A stretch of 64,000 nt of DNA from RECG01 sp046540115 (GTDB taxonomy: Bacteria > Bacillota_I > Bacilli_A > Acholeplasmatales > Acholeplasmataceae): positions 1 to 64,000 of the forward strand of contig JBKHFR010000001.1 of assembly GCA_046540115.1 (NCBI GenBank), read 5' to 3'. Each line of letters begins with the position of its first letter. The first letter of the stretch is position 1. Of this stretch, positions 25,797 to 34,491 are shown one piece after another. The translations under genes were made by a program, and so were the position numbers. The notes beneath the pieces were generated by a model, which was given only the letters and a program-made list of their open reading frames with translations, had not been told where the DNA came from and searched no databases.

Positions 25797-28091
25797 ATGT
25801 TAGAACTAAAAGGCATTACGAAGAGATATGAAACGGGTGCGTTCAAACAGACAGCGCTCGATCGCGTCGACCTATCCTTTCGAAAGAGCGAATTCGTCGC
25901 CGTTCTCGGACCATCGGGTTCGGGTAAGACGACGCTCCTTAACATCATAGGTGGTCTCGACCGCTACGACAAGGGCGACCTTTTGATCGACGGTAAGTCG
26001 ACGAAAACGTTCAAGGACCAGCAATGGGATAGCTACCGGAATCACTCGATCGGCTTCGTCTTTCAGAACTATAACCTGATCACGCATACGAGCGTTCTCG
26101 CCAACGTCGAAGTCGCGATGACCCTGAGCGGAATGACCGCCGAACAGAGGCGAGCCCGTGCGCTCGAAGTGCTCGAGGAAGTCGGCTTAAAGAATCACGT
26201 CTACAAAAAGCCGAATCAGCTCTCGGGCGGGCAGATGCAGCGCGTCGCCATCGCCCGAGCCCTGTCGAACGACCCGGACATCATTCTCGCCGATGAACCG
26301 ACCGGTGCGATCGATAGTGAAACGAGCAAGCAGATCATGAGCATCATTCAGCGCATCGCCAAGGACAAGCTCGTCATCATGGTCACGCACGACGAACGGA
26401 TCGCTAAAACCTATGCCAACAGGATCGTATCGCTGGCGGATGGACGGGTCGTCGACGACTCGAATCCCTATCAGTCGAAAGCCACAGAAGGCGCTCTGCT
26501 CAGGTTCAAGAAGACGTCGATGGCTTTCGCTCAGGCGCTTAAGCTCTCCTTCAGCAATCTTAAGACCAAAAAGTTTCGCACGCTCATTACGGCCTTCGCC
26601 GGGAGCATCGGCATCATCGGTATCGCACTAGTCCTCTCCCTGGCCAACGGGCTCGATCAGGAGATCGAAAGGCTCGAAGTGACGACGCTAGCCGAGTTCC
26701 CGATCCGGATCGATACGGTAGCGGTCGACATCGAAGCCGCTAGTCGCGGTCAGGCCCCCGAGGCCATCGATGCCGATCAGTGGGATGCCTATCCGGAAGA
26801 ATCCGAGATCTATGCCTACGAACAGGTACTGCTCGACATCCAGCACTATAACGATATCTCCGAGGACTATATCCGCCACGTCGAATCGCTCGATCCCGAC
26901 CTCTACCATGAGATCAGTTACCGTCGTTCGGTCAACATGAACGTGATCTTCGACAGAGGCGAAAACGACTACACCCGACTCAATAATGGCCGGGTTCGCT
27001 TCGAACCGATGATCGGAGAAGAGGACTTCTTCGACGCTTCCTACGACATCCTTTCAGGCGATCTGCCGGATAATAAGAACGAGCTCTTGCTCGTCATCGA
27101 CGAGTATAACCGTCTCAACCTCGAAATGCTGACCGCGCTCGGTCTACCACCGGATGTCGAAACGCTCGCCTTCGACGAGGTGATCGGCCGGGAATTCAAG
27201 GTCATCGACCCCGATGAATACTACCTCTATGACGAGACGGAGGACCGTTTCTATCAGAATAACGACTTCGCCTCGCTCGCTAACGAGGGCGACGGCATCG
27301 ACCTTTCGATCGTCGGGATCGCGCGCGTCAAGGAAGACGGCCTGAGCGCGATCATGGACCAGGGTATCAAGTATCACCCCGACCTCGTCGATTCCTACCT
27401 CGATACCGCCCGCGAGTCGCGCATCGGTCAGGCACAGCTCGAAAGCGACATCAGCGTCATCACGAACGAACCCCAAACACCGAACGAGATCGCTTCTCTC
27501 CTCCGTTCGCTCGGAGTCGACCCGACACCATCGCAGATCCGAATCTACCCCGTCGACTTTACGGCGAAGCAGGAAATCACCGCCCACCTCGATCAGTTCA
27601 ACCAGGATCTCGATGACGACATGAAGATCGTCTATACCGATATCGCGTCGATCGTAACAGACCTGACTTCCGATGTCATCGACGGGATATCCTACGTGCT
27701 CATCGCCTTCTCTTCGATCTCCTTGGTCGTTTCCTCGATCATGATCGGTATCATTACCTACGTATCCGTCCTCGAACGGACTAAGGAAATCGGTCTCCTT
27801 CGCAGCATGGGAGCCCGCAAGAAGGACGTATCGCGCGTCTTCAATGCCGAAACGACGATCATCGGCCTAGCTGCGGGTGTCATCGGTGTTGTTGCTGCCT
27901 ATCTCTTGACCTTCCCGATCAACTACATCATCGCCTCTCTAGTCGACGACATCGATTCGCTCGCTGTCCTACCGATCGAGGCGGTCTTCGGGCTGATCAT
28001 CATCAGTATCCTACTTACCAATATCGCCGGCCTGATTCCCGCACGAATCGCCGCGAATAAGGATCCGGTCGCCGCGCTGCGCATCGACTGA
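25797..28091 (+). CDS. MacB-like ABC transporter, ATPase fused to FtsX-type permease
   Basis: The protein has 764 residues. The N-terminal ATPase shows Walker A GPSGSGKTT (38-46), signature LSGGQMQRV (about 142) and Walker B IILADEPTGA. A first membrane helix lies near 255-275. A large extracytoplasmic domain spans about 290-630, and three helices (about 635-660, 690-715, 735-755) end in PARIAANKDPVAALR. This is the FtsX/MacB mechanotransmission type, which moves lipoproteins, peptides or antibiotics rather than importing nutrients. GGAGG in the end of cysE drives its ATG, so it is coupled to cysteine synthesis genes; the link to cysteine is unexplained. Terminator follows. Confidence 0.92.
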   Translation: MLELKGITKRYETGAFKQTALDRVDLSFRKSEFVAVLGPSGSGKTTLLNIIGGLDRYDKGDLLIDGKSTKTFKDQQWDSYRNHSIGFVFQNYNLITHTSVLANVEVAMTLSGMTAEQRRARALEVLEEVGLKNHVYKKPNQLSGGQMQRVAIARALSNDPDIILADEPTGAIDSETSKQIMSIIQRIAKDKLVIMVTHDERIAKTYANRIVSLADGRVVDDSNPYQSKATEGALLRFKKTSMAFAQALKLSFSNLKTKKFRTLITAFAGSIGIIGIALVLSLANGLDQEIERLEVTTLAEFPIRIDTVAVDIEAASRGQAPEAIDADQWDAYPEESEIYAYEQVLLDIQHYNDISEDYIRHVESLDPDLYHEISYRRSVNMNVIFDRGENDYTRLNNGRVRFEPMIGEEDFFDASYDILSGDLPDNKNELLLVIDEYNRLNLEMLTALGLPPDVETLAFDEVIGREFKVIDPDEYYLYDETEDRFYQNNDFASLANEGDGIDLSIVGIARVKEDGLSAIMDQGIKYHPDLVDSYLDTARESRIGQAQLESDISVITNEPQTPNEIASLLRSLGVDPTPSQIRIYPVDFTAKQEITAHLDQFNQDLDDDMKIVYTDIASIVTDLTSDVIDGISYVLIAFSSISLVVSSIMIGIITYVSVLERTKEIGLLRSMGARKKDVSRVFNAETTIIGLAAGVIGVVAAYLLTFPINYIIASLVDDIDSLAVLPIEAVFGLIIISILLTNIAGLIPARIAANKDPVAALRID

Positions 28092-28096
28092 ACGAT

Positions 28097-28127
28097 AAAA
28101 AAGGCATCCGCTAAGATGCCTTTTTTT
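28097..28127. terminator. Bidirectional terminator
   Basis: AAAAAGGCATC pairs with GATGCCTTTTT over a 6-nt loop, with A and T tracts on both sides. It ends both the ABC gene and the converging fasciclin gene. Confidence 0.95.
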
Positions 28128-29365
28128 CATGATCGGAGGAACAGTTCGAGCTCTTCTTCGAGTTCATCGGTGATCAGGATCCGGTCGATGACGTGGATGA
28201 TGGCGAATTCGACCGTATCGACCGTATCGCTTACGGTCGCCCCTTCGACCAGGAGCTCATCCTCAACGACCGTGACCTCGAGCTCTTCTTCGGCCGCCGA
28301 GGTAAGCGTGGTCGGTGCGTTCAGGTAGAGATCATTGAGGCTGTAACGCTCGACGACGAGGTGATTGAGGAGGACCTCGTCGATCCGGTCGAATTCTAGC
28401 AGCTCTTCGGTCGTGACATCATAGGTTTCTAACAGTTCGTCAAAGGCGTCATCGTTCGGTGCGAACAGCGTGACCTGCGTATCGCCGGTCAGATCGATCT
28501 GTTCGGTCAGTAACAGCCCCGTGAATAGGTCCGAGTCGAGCAGGATATCGCTGAAGGTATCGAAGAAATCCTCGTCGATGACGGTTTCCGTCAGCGTACT
28601 GGCCACCTCTTCCGGAAGGAGGACCTGATCGATCTCGTGTACCATCCCGTTGGTCGCTTCCACGTCGGATTCGACGACGCTCGCATAGGTATTGATCAGG
28701 AGATTCTCATCGAACTCAAAGGAGATGAAGTCGCCTTCCTTACTGGCGAGCTGTGCCGGCGTGATGCTTTCGAGCGTCGCCTGTTCATGCTTGCGTTCGA
28801 TGACGTGGTAGGTCAGAATATCCGCGAGGTCGTCCCGGGCCAAAAAGTCGTCCTTCGTAAACCCGTAGGACGTAAAGAACTGATAGAAGGCCGTATTGCT
28901 CGGGGCAAAAAGAGTGAGCTCGTCTTCCGTACGGAAGTAGTCCTCGAGTTCGGCGACGGATATCGCTTCATCGAGAATGGTGAACTGCGGGTTCGTCCGG
29001 ATCGTCGCGAGCATGTCGACCCCAGTGATCGTCACCGCGATTCTGACCGTCAGATCCTGTGCGTTGACGATTCTCCCCGTCGGAATGAGCCTTCCTTCGA
29101 GGACTAGATCTCCGGTGGTAGCCTCTTCGTAGTCTCTCCGGGCCTGGTCCCAGGCGACCAGTACGTCCTTCGTGCTACCGTCTTCGAGTTCGACCGTGAC
29201 CTCCGTAGGAAGGTCGAGCATCTGAAAATCGGTATAGCGATCGACGGTGATCGCGTCGAACTCCGGTACGCTTTCGATAGCGAGTATAGCGTCATCATCA
29301 CCCTGACAGGAAACAAGCAATGGGACTAGCAACAGGACGACGAGCGAAAAAACCATTTTTTTCAT
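28127..29365 (-). CDS. Lipoprotein with two fasciclin (FAS1) domains
   Basis: This is a 412-residue lipoprotein (lipobox LVSC, Cys20). An Ig-like stretch (about 35-110) precedes two FAS1 domains (about 115-260 and 263-405). Each carries the LTLFAPSN or VTLFAPND motif, a YHVIERK or NHLVVERY segment and the closing G-x-VHEID or IIHVIDR motif. FAS1 proteins mediate adhesion at the cell surface. The protein is strongly acidic. It is a single-gene unit with a promoter at 29405-29433. Confidence 0.93.
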   Translation of the reverse strand: MKKMVFSLVVLLLVPLLVSCQGDDDAILAIESVPEFDAITVDRYTDFQMLDLPTEVTVELEDGSTKDVLVAWDQARRDYEEATTGDLVLEGRLIPTGRIVNAQDLTVRIAVTITGVDMLATIRTNPQFTILDEAISVAELEDYFRTEDELTLFAPSNTAFYQFFTSYGFTKDDFLARDDLADILTYHVIERKHEQATLESITPAQLASKEGDFISFEFDENLLINTYASVVESDVEATNGMVHEIDQVLLPEEVASTLTETVIDEDFFDTFSDILLDSDLFTGLLLTEQIDLTGDTQVTLFAPNDDAFDELLETYDVTTEELLEFDRIDEVLLNHLVVERYSLNDLYLNAPTTLTSAAEEELEVTVVEDELLVEGATVSDTVDTVEFAIIHVIDRILITDELEEELELFLRS

Positions 29366-29404
29366 GCGAACCGAGACCTCCTTGTACGCGTGTTCTCACT
29401 TTAG

Positions 29405-29433
29405 ATTATATTACTTATGGCGCATTTATCCAA
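29405..29433 (-). promoter_or_regulatory. Promoter of the fasciclin gene
   Basis: On the minus strand TTGGAT (29428-29433) and TATAAT (29405-29410) are 17 bp apart; AAGGAGG follows before the ATG. Confidence 0.65.
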
Positions 29434-29501
29434 AAATAACGGACGAATGTCCGCTATCATGGAAAAATATGTGAAAAAGCGTAATGCCCTGATACCTTCA
29501 T

Positions 29502-31520
29502 CTACGTTTCATCGGCGTTCTTCTTGAGATACTCGATAAAGAGCCTGGCGATCTTCGGGTCGAATTGCGTGCCGGCATTCCGCTCGATCTCCCTGAGCGC
29601 TTCGCTTTTGCTCATCGCCTTCCGATAGGGACGGTCACTGATCATCGCGTCGTAAGCATCAGCGATCGAAATGATCCGGGCCTTGATCGGTATGTCCTCG
29701 CCCTTGATTCCGCGCGGATAGCCCGTTCCGTCATAGCGCTCATGGTGCGCGAGTATGTCCTTGGCGACATCGGCATAATCGGGTGAACTCGAGAGAATGC
29801 GGTAGCCGATTTCCGGGTGTCTCCTGATTTCCGACCATTCCTCATCGGTCAGTTTCCCAGGTTTATTCAGGATTCCCTCGTCGATACCGATCTTGCCGAT
29901 ATCGTGGAGGTTACTGACCATTTCGAGCTGCTGGATCTCGTATTCACTCATGCCGACGAGATGTCCGATCGTCCGGCATAGGGCCGATACGCGCTCGGAG
30001 TGCTCCTCTTCCCGGGGATTTTTCTCCCGTAAGGTATTGAGGATCGTCTGGATCGACTTATTCCGATGGGAGGCGATCTCGAAGAGCTTGTGCTTGTACA
30101 TGTTGTTTTCGGCGATGCGGATCGTTTCGAGGATATCGACGCGATCGCCATCCTTCAAGGCGATGCCATAGGAGATGGAAATGCTCATGCCTTTGATATA
30201 GACCGAGGCGAGGTCCTGCTTGACCCGTTCGATCAGATCGTTCGCTTCTTTCTCGGTGGCATACGGCATGATGATGGAAAACTCATCGCCACCGATCCGA
30301 TAGATCTCGGAGGCATCCGGATCGAAAGTCTCTTTCAGCTTCCTCGCGACGATCAGCAGCAAGCGGTCCCCCTGTTCGTGTCCGAAAGAGTCGTTCATGA
30401 CTTTTAGACCGTTGACGTCGATCAGGATGACGACGACGGGGGTTTCCTCTTCCTTTATAACCTCGAGGTCCTCCATGTAGAAGCGCCGATTCTTAAGGCC
30501 GGTCATATCGTCGTGATAACTGATGTAGCGCATGTTTTCCTGGTTCCGAACGCTTTCCGAAACGTCATGGGAAAAGACGGTAACGCCGATGACCTGCTGG
30601 TCCTTGTCCTTGATCGGCGCATAGTATTCCTCGAGATACTTACCGGGCTTAACTTCGACTTCAAACGTTTTCGTGATTTCCTTTCCCGCATATGCCTCTT
30701 GGATGAATCGCTTTAGTCTCGTTTTCATCCTTTCATCGTCGATGTAATCAAAAAAACTGTCGCCGATCCTGATCTGAGCGCCGTAATAGTTTTTCATCGA
30801 CTGTTCGTGATAGCGATTAAAGGTCATATACCGACCCTCGAGGTCGATGGCATAGACCTCCATCTGCTTGGTCGAATCGATACTGGCCTTGAGCAGTATT
30901 TCCTGTTGTTCGATCCGATAGTGCGCTTCGAACTGTCCTTTCAGTCGTTCGATCGAAAGGGCGATGACGGTCGTGACGATGGGGAATATCGTCAGATAGG
31001 GAATGAGCGAGATCCGGATGATCTCAAAAGCGCGCGGCCAGGGAATCAATAGAAAACATGCCAGGGCACCGATATGGACGACATATCCGAAAACGAGATA
31101 TTCGATGTATTTCTTCTTGAACCGGAATGATTGACGGATTCGCGGCCAGGCTATACCGATCAAAGCGGAAAGCGTGATCGTCGCGATGCCGGTATAGACA
31201 CCGGCTCCACCAACGAAAATCCGGTATACGATCGCGAAGAGCCCGCCGATCGCCGTTGGCACGAGCCCGAAGAATACGCCGGAAAGACTCAAAAGAATGG
31301 TCCTCGTATCAAAAAACAGTCCCTCTTCGATGACCGATGGCGTTGACATGATCAGAATCAGTGACAGGCCGATCGCGATACCGATTAGGATCTGTGTCGA
31401 TTGTCTACGGGTATAGGGATTGACATTGGTCAAGGAGTAAATGAAGGCGAGCAAAAGCAGGTATAGGGCATTCTGGGAGAGGGCTATAATGTTTTCTGAT
31501 AATCCGATCAGAATCGTCAT
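29502..31520 (-). CDS. 5TM receptor with PAS, GGDEF and HD-GYP domains (cyclic-di-GMP turnover)
   Basis: This is a 672-residue membrane signalling protein. A LytS-like five- or six-helix sensor (about 5-195) precedes a PAS domain (about 210-330). A GGDEF domain (about 340-490) has the intact RIGGDEF active site and DDMTGLKNRR. An HD-GYP domain (about 505-668) has NLHDIGKIGI, HHERYDGTGYPRG and IADAYDAM. Both synthesis and hydrolysis domains look catalytically complete, so net activity probably depends on the sensor. TATAAT at 31569-31574 (minus) is a likely -10. Confidence 0.95.
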   Translation of the reverse strand: MTILIGLSENIIALSQNALYLLLLAFIYSLTNVNPYTRRQSTQILIGIAIGLSLILIMSTPSVIEEGLFFDTRTILLSLSGVFFGLVPTAIGGLFAIVYRIFVGGAGVYTGIATITLSALIGIAWPRIRQSFRFKKKYIEYLVFGYVVHIGALACFLLIPWPRAFEIIRISLIPYLTIFPIVTTVIALSIERLKGQFEAHYRIEQQEILLKASIDSTKQMEVYAIDLEGRYMTFNRYHEQSMKNYYGAQIRIGDSFFDYIDDERMKTRLKRFIQEAYAGKEITKTFEVEVKPGKYLEEYYAPIKDKDQQVIGVTVFSHDVSESVRNQENMRYISYHDDMTGLKNRRFYMEDLEVIKEEETPVVVILIDVNGLKVMNDSFGHEQGDRLLLIVARKLKETFDPDASEIYRIGGDEFSIIMPYATEKEANDLIERVKQDLASVYIKGMSISISYGIALKDGDRVDILETIRIAENNMYKHKLFEIASHRNKSIQTILNTLREKNPREEEHSERVSALCRTIGHLVGMSEYEIQQLEMVSNLHDIGKIGIDEGILNKPGKLTDEEWSEIRRHPEIGYRILSSSPDYADVAKDILAHHERYDGTGYPRGIKGEDIPIKARIISIADAYDAMISDRPYRKAMSKSEALREIERNAGTQFDPKIARLFIEYLKKNADET

Positions 31521-31568
31521 CGCTTCGCTCCGGGTTTAAGAAAGAAAATCGTAAGGAATTACAGGGTC

Positions 31569-31574
31569 ATTATA
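31569..31574 (-). promoter_or_regulatory. -10 element upstream of the GGDEF/HD-GYP gene
   Basis: A minus-strand TATAAT lies about 50 nt before the ATG at 31520; the -35 is poor (TACATA at 17 bp). The transcript would begin near 31562. Confidence 0.45.
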
Positions 31575-31858
31575 ACACAAGTCGAGGCCAATATGTATCG
31601 AAACGTTCTTCGGAATTCGTATCTAGGTTACGTGAGCGGGTTCCAGCGGCCATCGTATCCTTCGAATCGACCGTGGAATGCGCCGCTAATCCGTGGTCCT
31701 GCTACCGATCCAGGGTGACGACGGTTTTTAAGCCAAGTATTCTATCCGTATATTTTATTCACAGAACGCTATGTCGGATAGCAACAAGGCCGATATACAC
31801 GAATCGTCTAGTAATATGCGATTAGTAAATCAGGCTACATCCATCGCCGAAAGTGGGA

Positions 31859-31864
31859 TATAAT
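31859..31864 (+). promoter_or_regulatory. -10 element of candidate ncRNA 1
   Basis: A perfect TATAAT on the plus strand lies six bases before the first paired base of a long-range helix. The -35 region (TACATC, 17 bp) is weak. Confidence 0.5.
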
Positions 31865-31869
31865 CAAGG

Positions 31870-32065
31870 CGTATAAACGAGAGGTCATATGAGGACTGGC
31901 CCCTTTCCCGGTTCGAATATGATTTGAACCAGCAAGTTCCCCTTTCATTGCGGTTCGACAGGGATCTAATAGGATCGCTTTCCGATCGTTTATACATACC
32001 TTATAGGAGCGTATTTGCATGCCTCCTATAAAAGTAAAAGCCCCTCTTTTCTAGGGGCTTTTATT
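31870..32065 (+). ncRNA. Candidate structured noncoding RNA 1
   Basis: No protein gene covers this stretch, yet it has the parts of a transcript. TATAAT is at 31859. A 10-bp closing helix pairs 31870-31879 (GTATAAACGA) with 31985-31994. Inside is a hairpin GGTTCGAA/TTTGAACC with a 5-nt loop (around 31910-31930). A 9-bp hairpin (TTATAGGAG/CTCCTATAA, about 32001-32031) and an intrinsic terminator follow. CCCCTTTC and GGTTCGA each occur twice within it. It is not a tRNA, T-box, 4.5S or tmRNA by eye. A 6S-like or orphan riboswitch RNA is possible. No plus-strand gene follows, so a free small RNA is the better reading. Confidence 0.55.
32036..32065 (+). terminator. Intrinsic terminator of candidate ncRNA 1
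   Basis: AAAAGCCCCT pairs with AGGGGCTTTT over a 7-nt loop and is followed by ATTTT. No plus-strand gene ends here, so it implies an RNA gene upstream. Confidence 0.85.
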
Positions 32066-32303
32066 TTGCTCATTCACTCAATACCGAACCGTAAGACTCG
32101 TGGCGTGTTCGCAAGCAGATCGACATCTATCAGTATTCTGACACAATCTGCGAGCGATTGTATAGCGAATACGATCGTCTGCAACCAGGATTCGGGCGAT
32201 CATCTCTAGTACCGTCGTTTCTTCCTGTTACACGTTCCGTCGACTATTACACGAGTAGTTGAATAATCGTCCGAAATGAAGGGTAGTCGGGTAGAATGTC
32301 CGT

Positions 32304-32545
32304 GTATTACGTATCGGAGCCCTTTCAAAAATTCAGACCCCCCCTTCCCTGGTTATCGATAACCAATTTCCCTTTTCTTTTTTGAATGCTCCGACACTTC
32401 AGCCACCAAGGACCTTTCATTCCTGTGCGGAGGCACGGCATCTAATTTCAACTCCCTTTCCTCCGACGCGTTAATACGCGGTGAAGGCACTGACATCCGT
32501 TATCCTTCCCAAAACAAAAACCCTCTTTTCGGGGGTTTTCTTTTT
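32304..32545 (+). ncRNA. Candidate structured noncoding RNA 2
   Basis: A second noncoding segment with strong folding and its own terminator. TCGGAGC (about 32314-32320) pairs with GCTCCGA (about 32388-32394). The helix continues past a bulge as TTCAAAAA/TTTTTGAA, enclosing a pyrimidine-rich loop and the palindrome GGTTATCGATAACC. Further hairpins are GTGC-GGAG-GCAC and GCGT-TAAT-ACGC. A TAGAAT at 32292-32297 could be its -10, with no clear -35. The 5' end is therefore approximate. No open frame with a ribosome site is present. The intervening 32066-32303 shows nothing I can name. Confidence 0.45.
32515..32545 (+). terminator. Intrinsic terminator of candidate ncRNA 2
   Basis: AAAACCCTC pairs with GGGGGTTTT (one G-T pair) over a 5-nt loop, then CTTTTT. 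It is plus-oriented, with no protein gene before it. Confidence 0.8.
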
Positions 32546-32550
32546 GCCTG

Positions 32551-32578
32551 AAAAAAGGGATGACGCGCGCGTCATCCC
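32551..32578 (-). terminator. Terminator of the lgt-GHL10 unit
   Basis: On the minus strand the self-complementary run GGGATGAC-GCGCGC-GTCATCCC is followed by six T residues, 20 nt after the GHL10 stop. Confidence 0.93.
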
Positions 32579-32597
32579 ACCTGTGAACGTTTGAAAT

Positions 32598-34472
32598 CTA
32601 CCAGACATGGTCGGGCTTATCCACCCAGTAGTTATCGCTGACTTCACCCATATGTCGTTGAGTCAAAAAGTCGGCTGAATACATGATCGAACCCTTAATC
32701 ACGTCATACTTCTGATTATATCTGAGCTGCATAGCGATCTCATCGGTCGCCCAACCACCGGATGAAGCACCCGATATCGAATGCCCGATGAGCAGGTCGA
32801 CCCCCGTTCCTTGGACGATCTCGGCCCACCAGTCGACGACATCCGCATAGGGAGCGGTCGAATGCGAGAATGGCCAGTAGACTTGCGGAGCGATATAGTC
32901 GAGCCAGCCTTCTTCTACCCACTTCTTGCTGTCGGCATACTGCGCGTGATAGGAAGACAGGTTGTAAGGACCCGTATTCGAACCACCCGGCAGGGTTTGC
33001 GAGTACCCGGGAAGTCCGCTAGCCCACAATCCGAACGGACTGATGCCGAAGCGAACGTTTTTGCCCATCGCGTCATTGAAGCCATCGAGGTCTTCCTTGA
33101 TTCCCCGGATAGCCGTATTGACGCTTTCCCTCCGGAATGCTTCGATCGACTGTCCGTCCTCGTGATAGGCATCATAGGTGTCCGTATCCGAACTGATACC
33201 GCTGTAAGGGTAGAAGTAGTCATCGAAATGGATCCCGTCGACGTCGTATTCCGATACTAATTCGATGACTACGTCCCTGATATAGCTCTGGACCTCCGGT
33301 TCACCGGGATTGAGGATGTAGGGGTTCGTATCGCCGTCCTTTTCTCCAGCAACGACGAGATCGGGATTCTGACGGGCGAAGTTGTCCGGCGCGAGCGTAT
33401 CGAGATAGGTCGACTTATCCGATGTCGAATTCGCGACCCGATACGGATTCATCCAGGCGTGGAACTCGATGCCGTGTTCATGGCACTCGTCGATCATGAA
33501 CTGAAGGACATCCCAGCCCGGATCTTCGCCTTCCGTTCCCGTTAAATAACGGCTCCACGGAGCGAAATCAGAATCATAGAACGCATCGTTCAAAGGCCGG
33601 ACCTGGAAGAATACAGCGTTCATATTGTTGGCGATCACTCGGTCCAATACCGTTCGGAATTCCGCCTTGTACTGGGTTTTACTGGTGTGAACAGGCATGT
33701 TCAGATTATAGACGGTTGCGACCCATACGCCGCGGAGTTCCGTCGTTTTTTCAGTATACTCGGTCGGTACCATGACCGGATCGCTCGTATCGTAGTGATG
33801 GATGGCATCGAATGGTTCGCTCAGCTCCGCGTCGGTGAACCAGCCGAGAAACTCGTGATTCGTTCGCGTCGGCGGATCGGGTTCAGCGATCGGGGCACCA
33901 TATTCCGCTTCGATCGGATCGACCTGCGAACCGCCGTTGCTATCGAAGTCGATCTCATAGGTGTTGATGCTCCACTTGGCATAGAGCACTAGATCGTGCA
34001 TCGGCATCGACTCGAGGTCGAAGCGATCCGTCAGTTCCTCATCGAAGAACCACCCTTCGAACGTATACCCTTGTCGCGTCGGCACTGCGGTCTCGATGCT
34101 CGTTTCAAAGCCGACTTCCTGATCCTCGATCTCTTCTCCGCCATTCGTATCATAACCGATCGAAAAGAGTTCCGGTTCCCATCGGGCGATGAGTTCATAG
34201 TCCCGATCGACCCTAAGAGAGGAAGGCAGGAGCGTTTCCTCATCTCCTTCCTCATACCATCCCTTAAAGACGTATCCCGGACGTTCTAAGACGGGCAGCT
34301 CGACCAAAGAGAGGGCCTCGGCCTCGATCTCGTCGATCTCGGCTGTGTCCTCAGAAACGAAACGAATGACATAGGTCTCATCCGCCTCCGTCGTATCTTC
34401 ACAAGCCACCATCATCCCCAAAAAAATGAATACGAAACAGAATGCGAAAACACGTTTGATCCCGTCCATCAT
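32598..34472 (-). CDS. Exported GHL10 (DUF187) glycosidase lipoprotein with InlB-type repeats
   Basis: This is a 624-residue lipoprotein (MVAC, Cys24). Three Listeria-Bacteroides/InlB beta-grasp repeats (about 33-235) each end in a 'GY-x-F-x-GWF/Y' motif. A glycosyl-hydrolase-like family 10 TIM barrel (about 240-560) follows, with LRGVWVATVYN, FFQVRPLNDAFY, HAWMNPYRV, GIHFDDYFYPY and RFGISPFGLW. Acidic residues in HFDDYF are likely catalytic. Characterised relatives (E. coli DigH/YddW) cut peptide-free glycan strands of peptidoglycan. It is co-transcribed with lgt. A cytosolic paralogue lies at 37645-38841. Confidence 0.92.
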   Translation of the reverse strand: MMDGIKRVFAFCFVFIFLGMMVACEDTTEADETYVIRFVSEDTAEIDEIEAEALSLVELPVLERPGYVFKGWYEEGDEETLLPSSLRVDRDYELIARWEPELFSIGYDTNGGEEIEDQEVGFETSIETAVPTRQGYTFEGWFFDEELTDRFDLESMPMHDLVLYAKWSINTYEIDFDSNGGSQVDPIEAEYGAPIAEPDPPTRTNHEFLGWFTDAELSEPFDAIHHYDTSDPVMVPTEYTEKTTELRGVWVATVYNLNMPVHTSKTQYKAEFRTVLDRVIANNMNAVFFQVRPLNDAFYDSDFAPWSRYLTGTEGEDPGWDVLQFMIDECHEHGIEFHAWMNPYRVANSTSDKSTYLDTLAPDNFARQNPDLVVAGEKDGDTNPYILNPGEPEVQSYIRDVVIELVSEYDVDGIHFDDYFYPYSGISSDTDTYDAYHEDGQSIEAFRRESVNTAIRGIKEDLDGFNDAMGKNVRFGISPFGLWASGLPGYSQTLPGGSNTGPYNLSSYHAQYADSKKWVEEGWLDYIAPQVYWPFSHSTAPYADVVDWWAEIVQGTGVDLLIGHSISGASSGGWATDEIAMQLRYNQKYDVIKGSIMYSADFLTQRHMGEVSDNYWVDKPDHVW

Positions 34473-34491
34473 TAACCACTCCTTATCATCG

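Noticed and set aside
31890..31990. tRNA, T-box or tmRNA in candidate RNA 1 (GGTTCGAA resembles a T-loop)
   Set aside because: The bases flanking the loop do not form a T-arm, there is no acceptor pairing with CCA, and no T-box GGTGG core is present.
31835..32020. 61-codon minus-strand frame within candidate RNA 1
   Set aside because: No ribosome site, atypical composition, and it covers the conserved-looking helices.
32015..32209. 64-codon plus-strand frame across the ncRNA 1 terminator
   Set aside because: It starts with TTG without a ribosome site and would run through a strong terminator.
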